DNA of 64,000 nucleotides from Salvia splendens. Its lineage: Eukaryota; Streptophyta; Magnoliopsida; Lamiales; Lamiaceae. Both the position numbers and the translations under genes were made by a program. The stretch is from NCBI RefSeq assembly GCF_004379255.2, contig NC_056041.1:21917559-21981558 (forward strand). Direction: 5' to 3'. A model generated the notes under the pieces. That model ran no database searches and had not been told where the DNA came from. It was given only the letters and a program-made list of their open reading frames with translations. Shown piece by piece: positions 45,045 to 56,153 of the stretch; the first letter of the stretch is position 1; every line of letters starts with the position of its first letter.

Positions 45045-45575
45045 CCGGCGTTTCCCGTGAGCTACTATTAACCTTCTAGTTTCGTCTTGAGATTATTCCA
45101 AACGGATTTTTTTTAACTGTTGCCTTGTTTAAAATTAACACCTTTCATTGAACCACCGTTTGTATTCAACATTGTTACAATTGATATTCGATCGTCATCA
45201 GTTTTATATTGATTAAAAGTTTATATTGATTCACATAAAATGTTATGCAGATAAAAGTCATAGTCATGACAGTTTTTTGGTGGACAAGATTAAAACCAAC
45301 TAAACATAATACCTTAGGCTTCATTAAATTTCATTACAACGCATATGCCATTACAAGAGAGATGCTAGATTACTTGGAAAATTGGCACCATTTAATCTAA
45401 AAAGACTACCATAGAACTACTAAAACATAAAATACTTAACCATAAACTAAGGGCCCATGGGCTGCACCATAGAGTTGGAAAACTTGGTCCACGCCGTGCA
45501 CCCTTTACAACAACTAATACGAATCTACATACGACCTAAACAACACCGCATGCTTAAGGATTTTAAGCGGCGAAG
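45045..45575. other. Shared 3' region of the transposase and B3 genes
   Basis: The two genes converge here. AT-rich, no open frame of note; it should hold both polyadenylation regions. Confidence 0.5.
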
Positions 45576-46533
45576 TTAAGCACGATCGAACCACACGTAG
45601 AAGATGATTTCATTACGGTCAATGAGCTTGAAATGACAACGATGACCGACGGCCAGTCGGTTGGCCTCCTTGAAATGACGCCACCCTCGCTTCACCCAAA
45701 TTTTCGTGGCGCTATGAGCAAGATTGACCAACCATGTTTCTCCGTCCACATTGAAGTACACGGGGTCAAAAAGGGCCGCCATACGAATATGGCGTTGCCA
45801 AAATGCATAGGGGATCTCCAGTGTGCGGCTTATGTTGGCACGCGACAGAGTCACGGTGAAAGTTGGGCAACCGTCGTCTTCTAACACTCCTGCGTCGGAC
45901 GCATAGTCGTCATCATCCGAAGAATCAGCCTCAGTCTCCGACGGCTCGTATTCGTCTGAGGTATCCACATCCTCAGTGTAACTGTTGTCCGAAACCTCGT
46001 CATCTACAGCTACTCATTATGCCAAAACGGAGGGTTTATTAGGGTAAGTCTAATATTTCTAAAATCACGTTTAATATAATTGCATATACTCACGTTCTAC
46101 ATCACTTCGAGGGGGCATCCACTACCCCCCTTGTATCTTTTGACTTGGAAAACCCCCACGTCCACCAACGTGAATGTGAGCAAGTCCTCATGGACAATCC
46201 TGTTGTGGATACGGAATTGCGCCCATCCAACATGGAAGTGGCAGCCACTAGCGATCCGAAGGAGGTGTACGGGCCATTGCCTGCCCCTAGCCATCACAAG
46301 GCGGCAGTCAAAAGGGAGCTCCTGTCCATGGACCGCAACAAACTCGGGTGGAAGTCGCTGTACAGCGTGAGACGGAGTAGAGTGCATGAATGTGGCATGA
46401 GATTAAGGTAAAAATAAATGGTATAAGAATGAAAGAAGCACGGCGTTACCAACTCATCCATGCTTGTGTCCTCCGAGAACCTTTTGAAGAATGAGGGAAG
46501 CCTAAGGTAATCCCTTTCATCGTTGTTGGCCAT
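45576..46533 (-). CDS. Two-domain B3 (REM-like) DNA-binding protein carried by H8, 3 exons
   Basis: Exons 46533-46450, 46357-46126 and about 46003-45576 give about 247 aa (250-251 if the third exon starts at 46009 or 46012; all three keep frame). The first B3 domain spans YLRLPSFFKRFSEDTSMDEL, LPPEFVAVHGQELP and HFHVGWAQFRIHNRIVHEDLL; an acidic linker (SETEADSSDDDDYASD) follows; the second B3 domain reads FTVTLSRANISRTLEIPYAFW and IWVKRGWRHFKEANRLAVGH. B3 domains are plant-specific DNA-binding beta-barrels; two in tandem with an acidic linker suggest the REM family. The gene lies between the transposase and the MYB gene, inside the element ends. A role in transposition or in silencing escape is speculation. 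The exon 2 donor (GGGGG|GTAGTGG) is the least certain junction. Confidence 0.8.
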
Positions 46534-47078
46534 CTGATTTTGTCAAACGCTGAATGGGAGACTGACTTTGATTAGAGGAGCTTGAATTAGTGGGTTTTAA
46601 TACTCGAAAGTAACTGCAAACATGGAGTTTGAAAAGATTTGATGGTGGCTAGACACTGCCATGAATTGATGAGTGAAAGATGGGTTGGTTTGACTCAAAT
46701 AAATACAACCATGTATTATTAAATGCACTCAACCTTCCATATATGGTTGGAAAATGCATATGCCTTTTTTAATGTATGCACAAACAAATCATGGAATTGA
46801 AATATATCCATTTCAGATGACTCCAAAATAAATTACATTAATCACACAGTTTGAACAAGTTCAACAATATACAATTGCATACTACAAAATATTAGAGTTG
46901 GATCCGATCATATACAGTCATCGGATGTAAATGCATCGCCAACTCAAGTAGTTATATCCTACAGATTACTTCCATCGATGTTAATATAGTCTGATGGTAA
47001 ACATCCCAAAACAGAAGGATCACTGAGATCCACAAAAAACACAAACGTCTTCTAACAAGTGTCTGATGATTACAGCGC
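46534..47078. other. B3 promoter region and MYB gene 3' region
   Basis: The two minus-strand genes are separated by about 545 bp, so B3 probably has its own promoter here. TATTAAAAC near 46595 is a weak TATA candidate. Confidence 0.4.
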
Positions 47079-48610
47079 TTAAATCATCTCATCTTCTTCC
47101 AAAAGGTCGAAAACAAATGCTGCCCTAGCAACTTCAGCCAACCCTCGAAACAGGTCCATGAGCTCCGGCTCCTTAACTAGCTTCTTAGAAACATAGAACT
47201 GTTGTTTAAGAGTTAAGCCGGGAATACCTTTCAGTTGGTCAAACACTTCAGACCTTTTCGTACTAAGATCGAATTCGTAACCAATCCTAGCCGAAATCTC
47301 TTTAAGTCGATCGTTTGTGTCAGTGTGGATCTGGCTCATAAGATGAAGCACTCCATCCATATTGTCATCTAATTTCCTTTTCTTCACAACTTTGTTAGCC
47401 ACATTAGGCCCACTCCGAGCCCGAGCCCGAGCCCCAGTCTCAGCCCCAGCCCCATCCCCATCCCCATCCCCACAACCTGCCCCTGACCCAGCCCCATCCC
47501 CACAGCCTGCCCCTGACCCAGACCCACCAACTGTCCCTGCCCCTGCCTCTGAACCAGATACACCACCTGCTCCAAACACATGCCCAGCACCAGCCCCAGC
47601 ACCCCCTCCCTCAGTATAGGACTGACTTTCATCTACCATCTCAGGGAGAACTCCATCCGGGAATGATTCGTCCGGAAATAGGTCCTGCAACGTCATGTGT
47701 TGGGATATTCCAACATCGTCAGTCGGGTACTCTTTAGTACCATAGATTCTTCCAACTGCCTCACTGACGTGAACCTTATTGGCACCATCAGCACGGTCCT
47801 TGCCGAATATCTCCTTCCAATCTTCTATTAGAGACCATGATTTGTTCCTCATGTACTTAGCATTGCTATCTTTCTGCGGATATTAGTAAACATACAACTC
47901 GTATTAGCACAGGCAAGTATATTAGTATTTGTTTCTAACAAGCAGAATCATATATTAGCTAACCAAATGCATATAAACTTTGATATTGTTTCATACAAAC
48001 AAATACAATAATCAACGCATCATACAAATCAACTCTCCATATGCACATACAATAGACACAATTTCGTACATAAGGATATTGTTCCATATATATACAGAAT
48101 GAATAATATACCTTAACAAATTGAGCCCATTGTTCATCATCACACTCGATTTTGTATTTACCGTCCGAGCTGAACCCGATTCCACTATGGTTAAGCATCA
48201 TCATGAGCGACCCGTAATTCTTCTTCCAAGTTGTTATCTTCGAGTAGATATGGGGGTGAGTGAGGATATCGGTATTGGGAAATTCAAGCTTGATCGCCTC
48301 CCTGATACGTGTTAGATAACCTGCCCGGTAACCATTATCTCCCCTCCAACCATTCGCGGCCAATTCCTTCATCGTAGCCAACAGGATCTCTTCCTCGCGA
48401 ACTGACCAAGTTCGTCGGGACCTGTCGGTTTTCACATTCTTTGCGGTTCCAACGTCGTTGCTGCCTGCAACAAGATTTAGGGCCATTGAAACAGGGTCGC
48501 GCAATGTTTTCCGAGTTTGTTAAACACAGCAATATATACTGTAAAAAATTATTACCCTCGAGTGGTGGGCTACCATCTTCGTCGGCACCTCCGAGCTGAT
48601 CACCAGCCAT
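47079..48610 (-). CDS. MYB/SANT-like DNA-binding protein (Harbinger ORF1), intact, 3 exons (400 aa)
   Basis: Exons 48610-48556, 48464-48112 and 47873-47079 join to 1203 bases with no stop. The MYB/SANT-like domain (Myb_DNA-bind_3 type) is at about residues 36-136: RRTWSVREEEILLATMKELA, THPHIYSKITTWKKNYG, DDEQWAQFVK. Exon 3 has KSWSLIEDWKEIFGKDRADG, an unusual Gly/Ala/Asp low-complexity run at about 47390-47620 and a C-terminal helical domain (LKQQFYVSKKLVKEPELMDL). It is the likely partner that binds the H8 ends and recruits the transposase. It starts about 490 bp from the right end. Confidence 0.88.
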
Positions 48611-49099
48611 TGAAAATCAGACTCTGAATCGGTTCAGATCAAACACTGCAGACAAGTATATTGCAGACAAATTGATTCGATGTGAATGTTGATACAAAAC
48701 AAACCGAAATTGTCGCCATATCCGAACTGAATGTTGATAGAAAACATACCTTCACGCAGCACGTTATCGGAAGTTGATTCGGGAGAAGCGGTCCTCCGAT
48801 TTTTGTGAAGCGAGAGTTTGCCGCGCGTTCATTCTAAATTAGGGGGCGGCTATTTTATTTTTATGTGAATTAGGGTGGATGAGGACAAAGTTGGAATAAA
48901 GCATGTTTTTTGAGGACAATTTTGTCCAATCCATTTGCTATCAAGGATTTGTGAAGGATGAATCAAAGCAAGTATAACTCTCTTGGTCCTATGAATCATA
49001 CCAACCAAAACTCACATGATATATGGTGAAGTAACAACAATCATGGTTTAACTGATTGTAATAACACTATCTGACCCATCCCTAAGAGACCAATCAAAC

Positions 49100-49319
49100 G
49101 AAAGTGTGGCTAGATTTAATCCACTCAGATAGAAGGGGGTTGGATATGGAGTAGAAGATGCTAGTATTCACAATTTAATACACAATTAATTTATTTAAAT
49201 GTAGATACATGTATCACCCAATTCAAATTTATGAGTTCCTCCTTTTTTTACGTGACAATTTAATTATCTTATTTGAGCCCAAATTGCAAATGGTTTTTTT
49301 TATGAGACAAATCTCAAAT
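49100..49319. repeat. Right flank of H8, also present at the empty site
   Basis: GAAAGTGTGGCTAGATTT... is repeated with very few differences at 51339-51555, after which the two loci diverge. Confidence 0.9.
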
Positions 49320-50002
49320 AGCGTTTCAGTAAATATAGATATTTTTGGATATTAATAGTTTAATGGTTTCATTTAATGTTTAATTCAATTGACAATATTA
49401 TCCTTAGATTTTAATTGTGGTTTCTTTCTTTATTTTGTACTCAACTTTTTTACTACATTGTTTTTATTATTATTATTATATTATATAATCTTAATAATAG
49501 TTTTTTTAATTTTAGTTATCAGGAGTACAATACTCCATAATATATAATCAATAAGATAATGATGAAGTTACTTAACTCATATTATATACATATATAGTAA
49601 ATTAAATGATATATCAAAATATAACATCATATTTTTAAGTGAAATACTCTTATTCAAAAAATATTAAAATAATATTTTTATTAATTTTTATAAGTTACTT
49701 GAATATTATGATTAAATTTTTTAAAAAATAGTTAAAATTAAAATTTTAGTTATTAATTCAAAGCATTTCTACGGAACAACACATAATATGAAGCTACTAC
49801 AAAAATTTTGTGACACATATACCAAAAAAATTTTGTGACACATGTATACTTAAAATGAGTTTGAGTTTAGTGTAAATAGTTGGAGATGCCTTTATAGATT
49901 TTATTTTTCAAGTAAAGTAAATTTTTTTAGTATTATTTAATTTTATAAATTATTGATAAAGTCTTGTGCGATTGGGGATTTTAATATATTTAGATTTAAT
50001 TA

Positions 50003-50044
50003 TTAATTTTATGTACCATAAGATGTTATGGTACATAAAATTAA
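50003..50044. repeat. Perfect 19-bp-stem hairpin
   Basis: The arms TTAATTTTATGTACCATAA and its complement are separated by GATG. It abuts the first copy of the 69-bp direct repeat. It may be an excised-MITE or foldback remnant. Confidence 0.85.
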
Positions 50045-50229
50045 ATTACTATACTACATACTTTATGTGAGAATTATTCATTAATACAATTCTGATTTAG
50101 TCCATCTACACTTCATACTTTATGTGAGAATTATTTAGTCTATCTATAAAGTCTTGTGAAATTAAATTACTATACTACATACTTTATGTGAGAATTATTC
50201 ATTAATACAATTCTGATTAAGTCCATCTA
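50040..50229. repeat. 69-bp direct repeat pair
   Basis: ATTAAATTACTATACTACAT... to TCCATCTA at 50040-50108 and 50161-50229, almost identical, with a partial third copy (CATACTTTATGTGAGAATTAT) between them. Confidence 0.85.
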
Positions 50230-51302
50230 TGCATTGGTTTTTTTTCATTTTTTCCGTTTAGTTTATTACTTTAAAAGTCAATATTAATTCATTAGTATTT
50301 TACAAGATATTGAAATATCAAAATTCAATTTAACAATTTTCTATATAGTTTCAAAATAAGTTGTGAATATGTAGCGTTACATTTCCTTATTAGTGAGTAA
50401 GTTGTGATATAACACCAAGGTTAAATATATTTTATATATAAAATTAATTATAAAATTTAGTAAATAGTTAAATCTGAATTATCTTGACAAAATATTAATA
50501 TTATTAATAGTATGTGTTTTCATTAAATTTAAATGATTTCACTATAATTAAACAATAAATTAATCTGTAGTATAAATAAATTTGAATTGTTTTTATATCA
50601 ATAGATTGTTATAGTATTTACATGTATTTTAATCGCGACTTGTTTTAATAATAGGATAAGTTATAGTATACTTTAAATTAGTTTAAATTAAATAAGTGAA
50701 GCTAAACATAAATAATCACTAATAATAGAATTGAAATATCAGGAGCATATTTTATTAGGATTTCAAAATTAATTATACATATTAAATAATATGAATAATT
50801 TTTAGTACCTCTTTTTGAATTAATAAAATATGTGTTTTATTACAAATAAGTGCATGTTTGATTACTAAATAATTTTATAATAATTAAATATTAGTATAAT
50901 TAAAATTTTCAAAATAATTAAATTACGTAACTAAATTGTATGGTTCAATGTTTTCTAAATGTAGGCATTAGGAAATAACTAGGAAAAAGTATATTTTTTC
51001 ATCATGCCTTAGAGTTGGATCTATTGATTTTCCAATCAAGTCAAGAATGAAGAATGAAATTTGAAGTCCAAATTGTCGTATTATTGGTTGGATACAAATA
51101 TACGAGTACCATTTATATTTGAAGATACAAATACAATATATTCTACTACTAAATAAGCATTTAATATTTGAGGGTATATTAGTCTTTAAAAAATTGCAAC
51201 TCTCTAGATGCATAAATTTCACCAATTTAGCATTAAGTACACAGAATTTTAATAATTTTTTAATATTATGGCTGGCCATAATATGACCATTTAGCATCAC
51301 TC

Positions 51303-51555
51303 TAAAAGAAAGGCTTGGTTCACTAGACACTCCAAACTGAAAGTGTGGCTAGATTTAATCCACTCAGATAGAAGGGGGTTGGATATGGAGTAGAAGATGC
51401 TAGTATTCACAATTTAATAGACAATTAATTTATTTAAATGTAGATACATGTATCACCGAATTCAAATTTATGAGTTCCTCCTTTTTTTACGTGACAATTT
51501 AATTATCTTATTTGAGCCCAAATTGCAAATGGTTTTTTATGAGATAGATCTCAAA
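51303..51555. repeat. Empty-site copy of the H8 insertion locus
   Basis: Joins the sequences that flank H8 at 42614-42652 and 49100-49319 with one GAA and no element. Two or three substitutions and T-run length differences separate the copies. It shows the pre-insertion state of a duplicated locus. Confidence 0.88.
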
Positions 51556-52215
51556 CTATTGAAGAATGACGCGCTGAAATGCAACAACGAACCATAACGA
51601 GCTTACAGAAAACCTGCTCCAAACGAGCTGTTTTAGTTAGGACAGTGTACTTAAACTGACCGAAACAAAACAAAAGAGGCAACCAAGACACATATGGGCA
51701 CGAGCACAACACCCAAAAGAAAATACCCAAAAAAGTGTAGTCAGGCAGCAAAAAAGAAGAAGGAAGAGGACATGCATTGAACCTGTATTCAAGCGAGCAA
51801 CAAGAGTTGGGAATGAGTACCACTTCAATCCAGGGAAAGGGCGTAGAATAAGCAAGTCTTGTTGTAATTCGTCAAAGAAGCGGATCAAAGCAGTTAACTT
51901 TCAAAAATAGCCCTTGAGTTTACCCAACTCCTAACATTATTGAAAAGCTATCCATCACCTGTCTGGGTGAAAATGGGAGCTCCGGGTACCATCCTCTCAT
52001 CCATATACGAAGGCGCCACAAAAGTCAAATTCTTTTCAAACTCCCAATTGAGCTTAAATTCATGTAATATGATCTTATTCAGAATATCCCATATAGACCA
52101 TGAGACGACGTAGAATATGGTTATCTACATTTGCTTATCAATCTTCCTTAGGCGTGTGGCACACGAGAGAAAACAGTCCTTAGGATGATTAGGTAGATAG
52201 AGTGCCACGTTCTGG
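51556..52215 (-). other. Unrecognised coding-like remnant
   Basis: The minus strand has interrupted protein-like stretches: WEFEKNLTFVAPSYMDERMV near 51985-52050, and IRFFDELQQDLLILRPFPG and LKWYSFPTLVARLNTG near 51785-51885, in a region less AT-rich than its surroundings. I cannot name a family; a gene or transposon pseudogene is possible. Confidence 0.3.
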
Positions 52216-53271
52216 TACCACTACTAAAAAACTATTAACCGATATTTTTCTGGTCAATTAAGAATATAGAATTAAATTAAAGAACTCAAATGAAAGCATT
52301 CTAAAAAAATTAAAATATAGGAGTAGTATGAATAGATATTTGTGTCTTCAATTTATAAATATTTTTTCTTTGCATAATTTAAGTAATTTTGGTTATTGTT
52401 TGAAATTTTTCAATGCATATAATTGTCTCTAATTTTATATTCATTCTAATTTTATATTCATATAAAATAAGTTGTCATAATGTATTGAAAGTAAATATTT
52501 TTTTTTATCATTTTGTGAATAAGGAATGGCATGGTTTCTAACAAGCTACATCATAATGGCATAATTTATATTATAACTGACCATCAAGTATAGGTACATT
52601 AATATGATTGTCTAAACATAAAGAAGATTAAATGAATCTGCATGTATCCTATCCCTTTTATCAACTTTCAGTTCACTCATTGTCTCAAAGTATACAGGCA
52701 TCCCCTTTATCCACTTCCCAAAATATTCCGACACCATACTCATTATTTGAATAATATACTAAAATCATTATATTTTTAATTAAAGCATTCCAATTTCCAC
52801 AGTATAAAATTGCGTTAATTTCTCGAATTATATCCATTCATTTTAAGATGCACATTAATTGAACAAGTTTTGCTAAAATATTTGAGAATATTGAAATTAA
52901 ATATAATCTAAATATATAACAAATTTTCTATTTTTCAATTGTGATCAGATTATAAGAGATTTTTAAATAACAATGTGCATATATTACACGGTTCCAAATT
53001 TTGCAAGAGATATTTACCTTTTTAATAACGCCCAACCCGTTTACGTCATAACAGAAGACGATCTATGTCCAAGAATTAGAAACATAGTATGTTTATAGTC
53101 TTAATTTAAAATTTTGGTCGAGTTTGTGAACACTAAAAAGCTATTGTCTTTGTCACATGATTTTAACTTTGAAAAAGAATACCCATATTAGTTGTGTCCT
53201 ATCAAATAGTTAAAAAAAAGTCTAGCATTATAAAACTTATGCAAATAATTGAATTTGAATATAAACAAGTT
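52216..53271. other. Intergenic, AT-rich
   Basis: Nothing supported. Confidence 0.4.
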
Positions 53272-53585
53272 TAAAGGCCAATTTTAGTCCTACACATATG
53301 GCCAAAACATGAATTTGGTCTAAAACATTCGTTTTTTTAAAAACAGGTCTATAACAAATGAAATTCTTGTCGGAGTGGTCCTTTTTCGACGGTTCCGTCC
53401 TATAACTAACGGTCATGTCACTGTGTAACTAGTGTTGACCATTAGTTTTTTTTAGAGAATCATCAAAAAAAGGACTACTTCGTTGACATTTTTATTTGTT
53501 GTGGACCTGTTTTTCAAAAGGTGAATGTTTTGGACTAAATTCATATTTTCTTTATATGTTTAGGACCAAAATTGACATTTACTCT
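53272..53585. mobile_element. Foldback MITE, second copy of the bHLH-intron family
   Basis: GGCCAATTTTAGTCCTACACATATG at the left and its inverted counterpart TATGTTTAGGACCAAAATTGACATTTACTCT at the right; interior ACGGTCATG...GACCATTAG as in 30405-30721. Confidence 0.75.
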
Positions 53586-53845
53586 ATAAACAATAATACA
53601 AATTGAAATCAATATTTCTGCAATTGTATACGCCTTTCATCTCAAGGTAAATGAGTTGTATTCCATTTTGGATTGTCCCATGATAGGTGAATCATTTCTT
53701 TTTTTGGTAAAAACTTTATTTCATGTCTTACTTTACTATCTCTTCATCTATCTTACTTTATTCTATGTCTTACTTTACTCTCTCCACTTTAATTTTTAGC
53801 ATATCAATTCCTTAAATCCCGTAGCTAAAAGAAATGCCCCAACTA

Positions 53846-54485
53846 CCTTGGGATGAAGGGAATATTATTTTTTGTTCGGTTTTTCAAGTATTAATTATAG
53901 GGTTATTTGCCTATAAATACATGAACTTTCAACATTTTCTGATTTTTCCCCTGAACTTTTATTTTTGAAGGTAAATATGTGACCTTTTGATTTTTCCTGA
54001 TTTTTCCCCGATAAATAATTCCTAGCAAATCAAAGATGATGTGAAATACACTTGGCACATTATCCCCTATGTGGAAAGGTGTCAAATCAATATGACATGA
54101 TATTAGTTTGCAAATACACTAACATTTGACATTTTCTTATTTTCTCCAAAACTTTGTTTTTTCTAATTTAAATACATAAACTATGAGATTTTTTTAATTT
54201 TTGTTCCCAATTAACAATATCAATCATAGTAAAATTATTTTGTGAATTTCTCTAGTTTTATCCTTTTTAAAAATTGTAAATTTTTAATTGTTTTAGACAA
54301 TAAATATTTTAAAATTATAATGAACTATGTCTAATATTTTTAATTGTTCATGTATTTACATTCAAAATTAAAAGTTTACGGCAAAATTTAGAAAATGTTG
54401 AAAATTCATGTACTTATAGGCAAATAACCCTACAATTAATACTTGAAACACCTAATGGAAAATAATATTCCCTCCATCCCAAGGA
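53846..54485. mobile_element. Foldback/MITE structure with about 95-bp inverted arms
   Basis: The arms 53846-53941 and 54389-54485 are inverted copies with about 88-90% match by eye, containing GGGTTATTTGCCTATAA and CAACATTTTCT. The arm ends CTTGGGATGAAGGGAATATT resemble Stowaway-like termini. No coding capacity. Confidence 0.65.
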
Positions 54486-54978
54486 TAAAACAATTTAAAA
54501 TTGAATTAAAATTAACAAATTTCAAAAGATGTTATGAATTACCAAAAATCTCAATTCACAACATCTTTTAAAATTTGTTAATTTTTCAATATATTAGACA
54601 TAGTTCAATATAATTTAAAAATATTTACTGTATTTTCTAATAAACTAAAAATTATAATTTAAAAAAGAAGAAGATAAAACTAGAGAAATTCAAAAAATAG
54701 GTTTACTACTATTGAAGTGTTAATTTGGAATTAAAAAAAATCTCATAGTTCGTGTATTAAATTTGAAAAAAGTAAACTTTTGGGGGAAAATATGAAAATG
54801 TCGAAAGTTCGTGTATATGCAAGCTAATAATATGATTTAACACCTTTCGCTACGTATCGGAAGAAAAATTAGAAAAATCCAAAGCTCATGCCTTTTATAT
54901 ATAAAAAAATTAGAAAAAAAAAATCAGAAAGTGTTAGAAAGTTCATATACTGTATTTACTACAATATGTAGGGTAGTT
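54486..54978. other. Intergenic, AT-rich, with foldback fragments
   Basis: Shares short stretches (ATTTGTTAATTTT, AAAGTTCGTGTAT) with the preceding foldback structure. No gene. Confidence 0.4.
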
Positions 54979-54986
54979 AAAAATAC

Positions 54987-55525
54987 TAGGGCTGGCAATT
55001 TTCGACACGACACGATAATCTGACACGAATCCGCACGAAATTATTTGGTTGGGGTCAAATCTTATTGGATCCGTGTCCTTATCGGGTTGACCCATTAAGA
55101 ACCCGATAATTTCGGGTTGGGTTCGGGTCGGATGCGGGTCGGATACGGGTAACCCATTAAGAAATAATATTATTATTTTTATTATTATTTAAAAAATATA
55201 TATTACTTTAATTTTTTAATTTCTTATAAATTAGGTTTAAATAGTATAAAACGAATTTTAATTGTGTAAATTAGGTTAAAAATTAAGGTTTAATCGTGTA
55301 ATATCAGGTTCGGGTTGTTATCGTGTCGTGTCAACCCATATTATATCGTGTCGATAACCGGTTCGTGTCGGGTGCGGGTCGTGTTCGGATTTGAAGGTAG
55401 CAGGTCGGGTTCGTGTTCGGATTTACAGTTTCCTTAACAGGTCGGGTTCAGGTTAGGCCTTATTGGGTTGGGTCATTATCAGATTGACCCGATAACGACC
55501 AAATCCGCACGATTTGCCAGCCCTA
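54987..55525. mobile_element. Non-autonomous hAT element (TAGGGCTGGCAA family)
   Basis: Inverted ends TAGGGCTGGCAA and TTGCCAGCCCTA with a perfect 8-bp duplication AAAAATAC (54979-54986, 55526-55533). The interior is rich in GTCGGGTTCGGGT-type motifs. 539 bp, non-coding. Confidence 0.92.
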
Positions 55526-55606
55526 AAAAATACCCTCGACGCTCTCCTTTTAATTCCACAAGTCGCATAGCTTATAGCTTTCCTCACTTAATCACCACTG
55601 CATCCC

Positions 55607-55633
55607 CTCTCCTCTCCTCTCCTCTCCTCTCCT
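55607..55633. repeat. (CTCCT)n repeat in the ARGOS-like 5' leader
   Basis: About five CTCCT units some 40 bp upstream of the start codon. Confidence 0.85.
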
Positions 55634-55669
55634 ATCTTACATCTTAAATGCTTGAAGAAGAAGAAGAAG

Positions 55670-55954
55670 ATGGTTTACACAATTGAAGAAACGCTATCAT
55701 TCCAGTTGAATCGCACATCGCCGCCGCCACTGCAGAGCTCGTTGATGTACAGATACTTCAGCGTGAGGGCGTTGGCGCTGTTGCTGCTCCTCACGGTCTC
55801 CCTTCTTCTCCTGCCTCTGCTCCTGCCGCCGCTGCCGCCTCCGCCGCTCACGCTCCTCATCATCCCCGTCGCCATCATGGCGGTGCTCGTCTCCCTCGCC
55901 TTCGCGCCGCCGCACCTTCCCAACAATGTCGCTTCCGACCGATCGATACTATAG
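55670..55954 (+). CDS. ARGOS/OSR-like organ-size protein (94 aa)
   Basis: A single-exon frame from ATG 55670 (MVYTIEETLSFQL). The core is the OSR signature: two hydrophobic segments (about residues 35-52 and 60-78) around a Pro-rich turn, LLLPPLPPPPLTLLIIPVAI. ARGOS and ARGOS-like proteins are small ER/plasma-membrane proteins that promote organ growth and lower ethylene sensitivity. An upstream ATG at 55648 is out of frame. The length is slightly below the family norm. A MITE starts 3 bp after the stop, so the 3' untranslated region is transposon-derived. Confidence 0.85.
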   Translation: MVYTIEETLSFQLNRTSPPPLQSSLMYRYFSVRALALLLLLTVSLLLLPLLLPPLPPPPLTLLIIPVAIMAVLVSLAFAPPHLPNNVASDRSIL

Positions 55955-55957
55955 TTA

Positions 55958-56153
55958 CTCCCTTCGTCTCTGTCTAAGTGGATCATTTCTAATTCGGCAC
56001 GGGATTTTAAGTTGTGTAATTGTTTTCTGCTAAAACGGCGAGAATAAAATAAGAGATATTGCGAAAGTAGACAGAGTGGTGTTTCGTATTTTGAAATGTG
56101 TCGTTTAGATTGAGATATTCCTAAAAGGAAATGTGTCACTTAGAGTTGGATAG
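55958..56153. mobile_element. Stowaway-like MITE in the ARGOS-like 3' region
   Basis: CTCCCTTCGTCTCTG after TA at the left, GTGTCACTTAGAGTTGGATAG before TA at the right. The right end is diverged. Its right part is included in an 80-bp tandem duplication. Confidence 0.6.

Larger units (their letters stand above)
42653..49099. mobile_element. Three-gene PIF/Harbinger element H8 (transposase + B3 protein + MYB/SANT protein)
   Basis: The left end GGCCTCGTTTGATTGTCTGTTAGG and the right end CCTAAGAGACCAATCAAAC are imperfect inverted repeats, with GAA on both sides (42650-42652, 49100-49102). The flanks without the element occur joined at 51303-51555, with a single GAA at 51339-51341, which fixes the borders independently. 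Inside are a plus-strand DDE transposase (4 exons) and two minus-strand genes, B3 (3 exons) and MYB/SANT-like (3 exons), all with open joined frames. A transposase plus MYB-like protein is standard for autonomous PIF/Harbinger elements; the B3 gene is not. The 6-bp mismatch between the two ends and the non-TWA duplication are odd. Confidence 0.88.
49320..51302. other. Intergenic, very AT-rich, with short repeats
   Basis: No gene. It contains a 25-bp near repeat (AAATTTTGTGACACAT) at 49800-49850, a perfect hairpin at 50003-50044 and a 69-bp direct repeat at 50040-50108 and 50161-50229. Confidence 0.5.

Noticed and set aside
47362..47619. Plus-strand Pro/Ala-rich 85-codon frame
   Set aside because: Antisense reading of the Gly/Ala low-complexity part of the H8 MYB gene.
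55652..55669. Upstream start of the ARGOS-like frame
   Set aside because: The codon is TTG; the in-frame ATG is at 55670.
55675..56139. 154-codon minus-strand frame
   Set aside because: Antisense to the ARGOS-like gene and MITE; Arg/Gly-rich from GC-rich codons.
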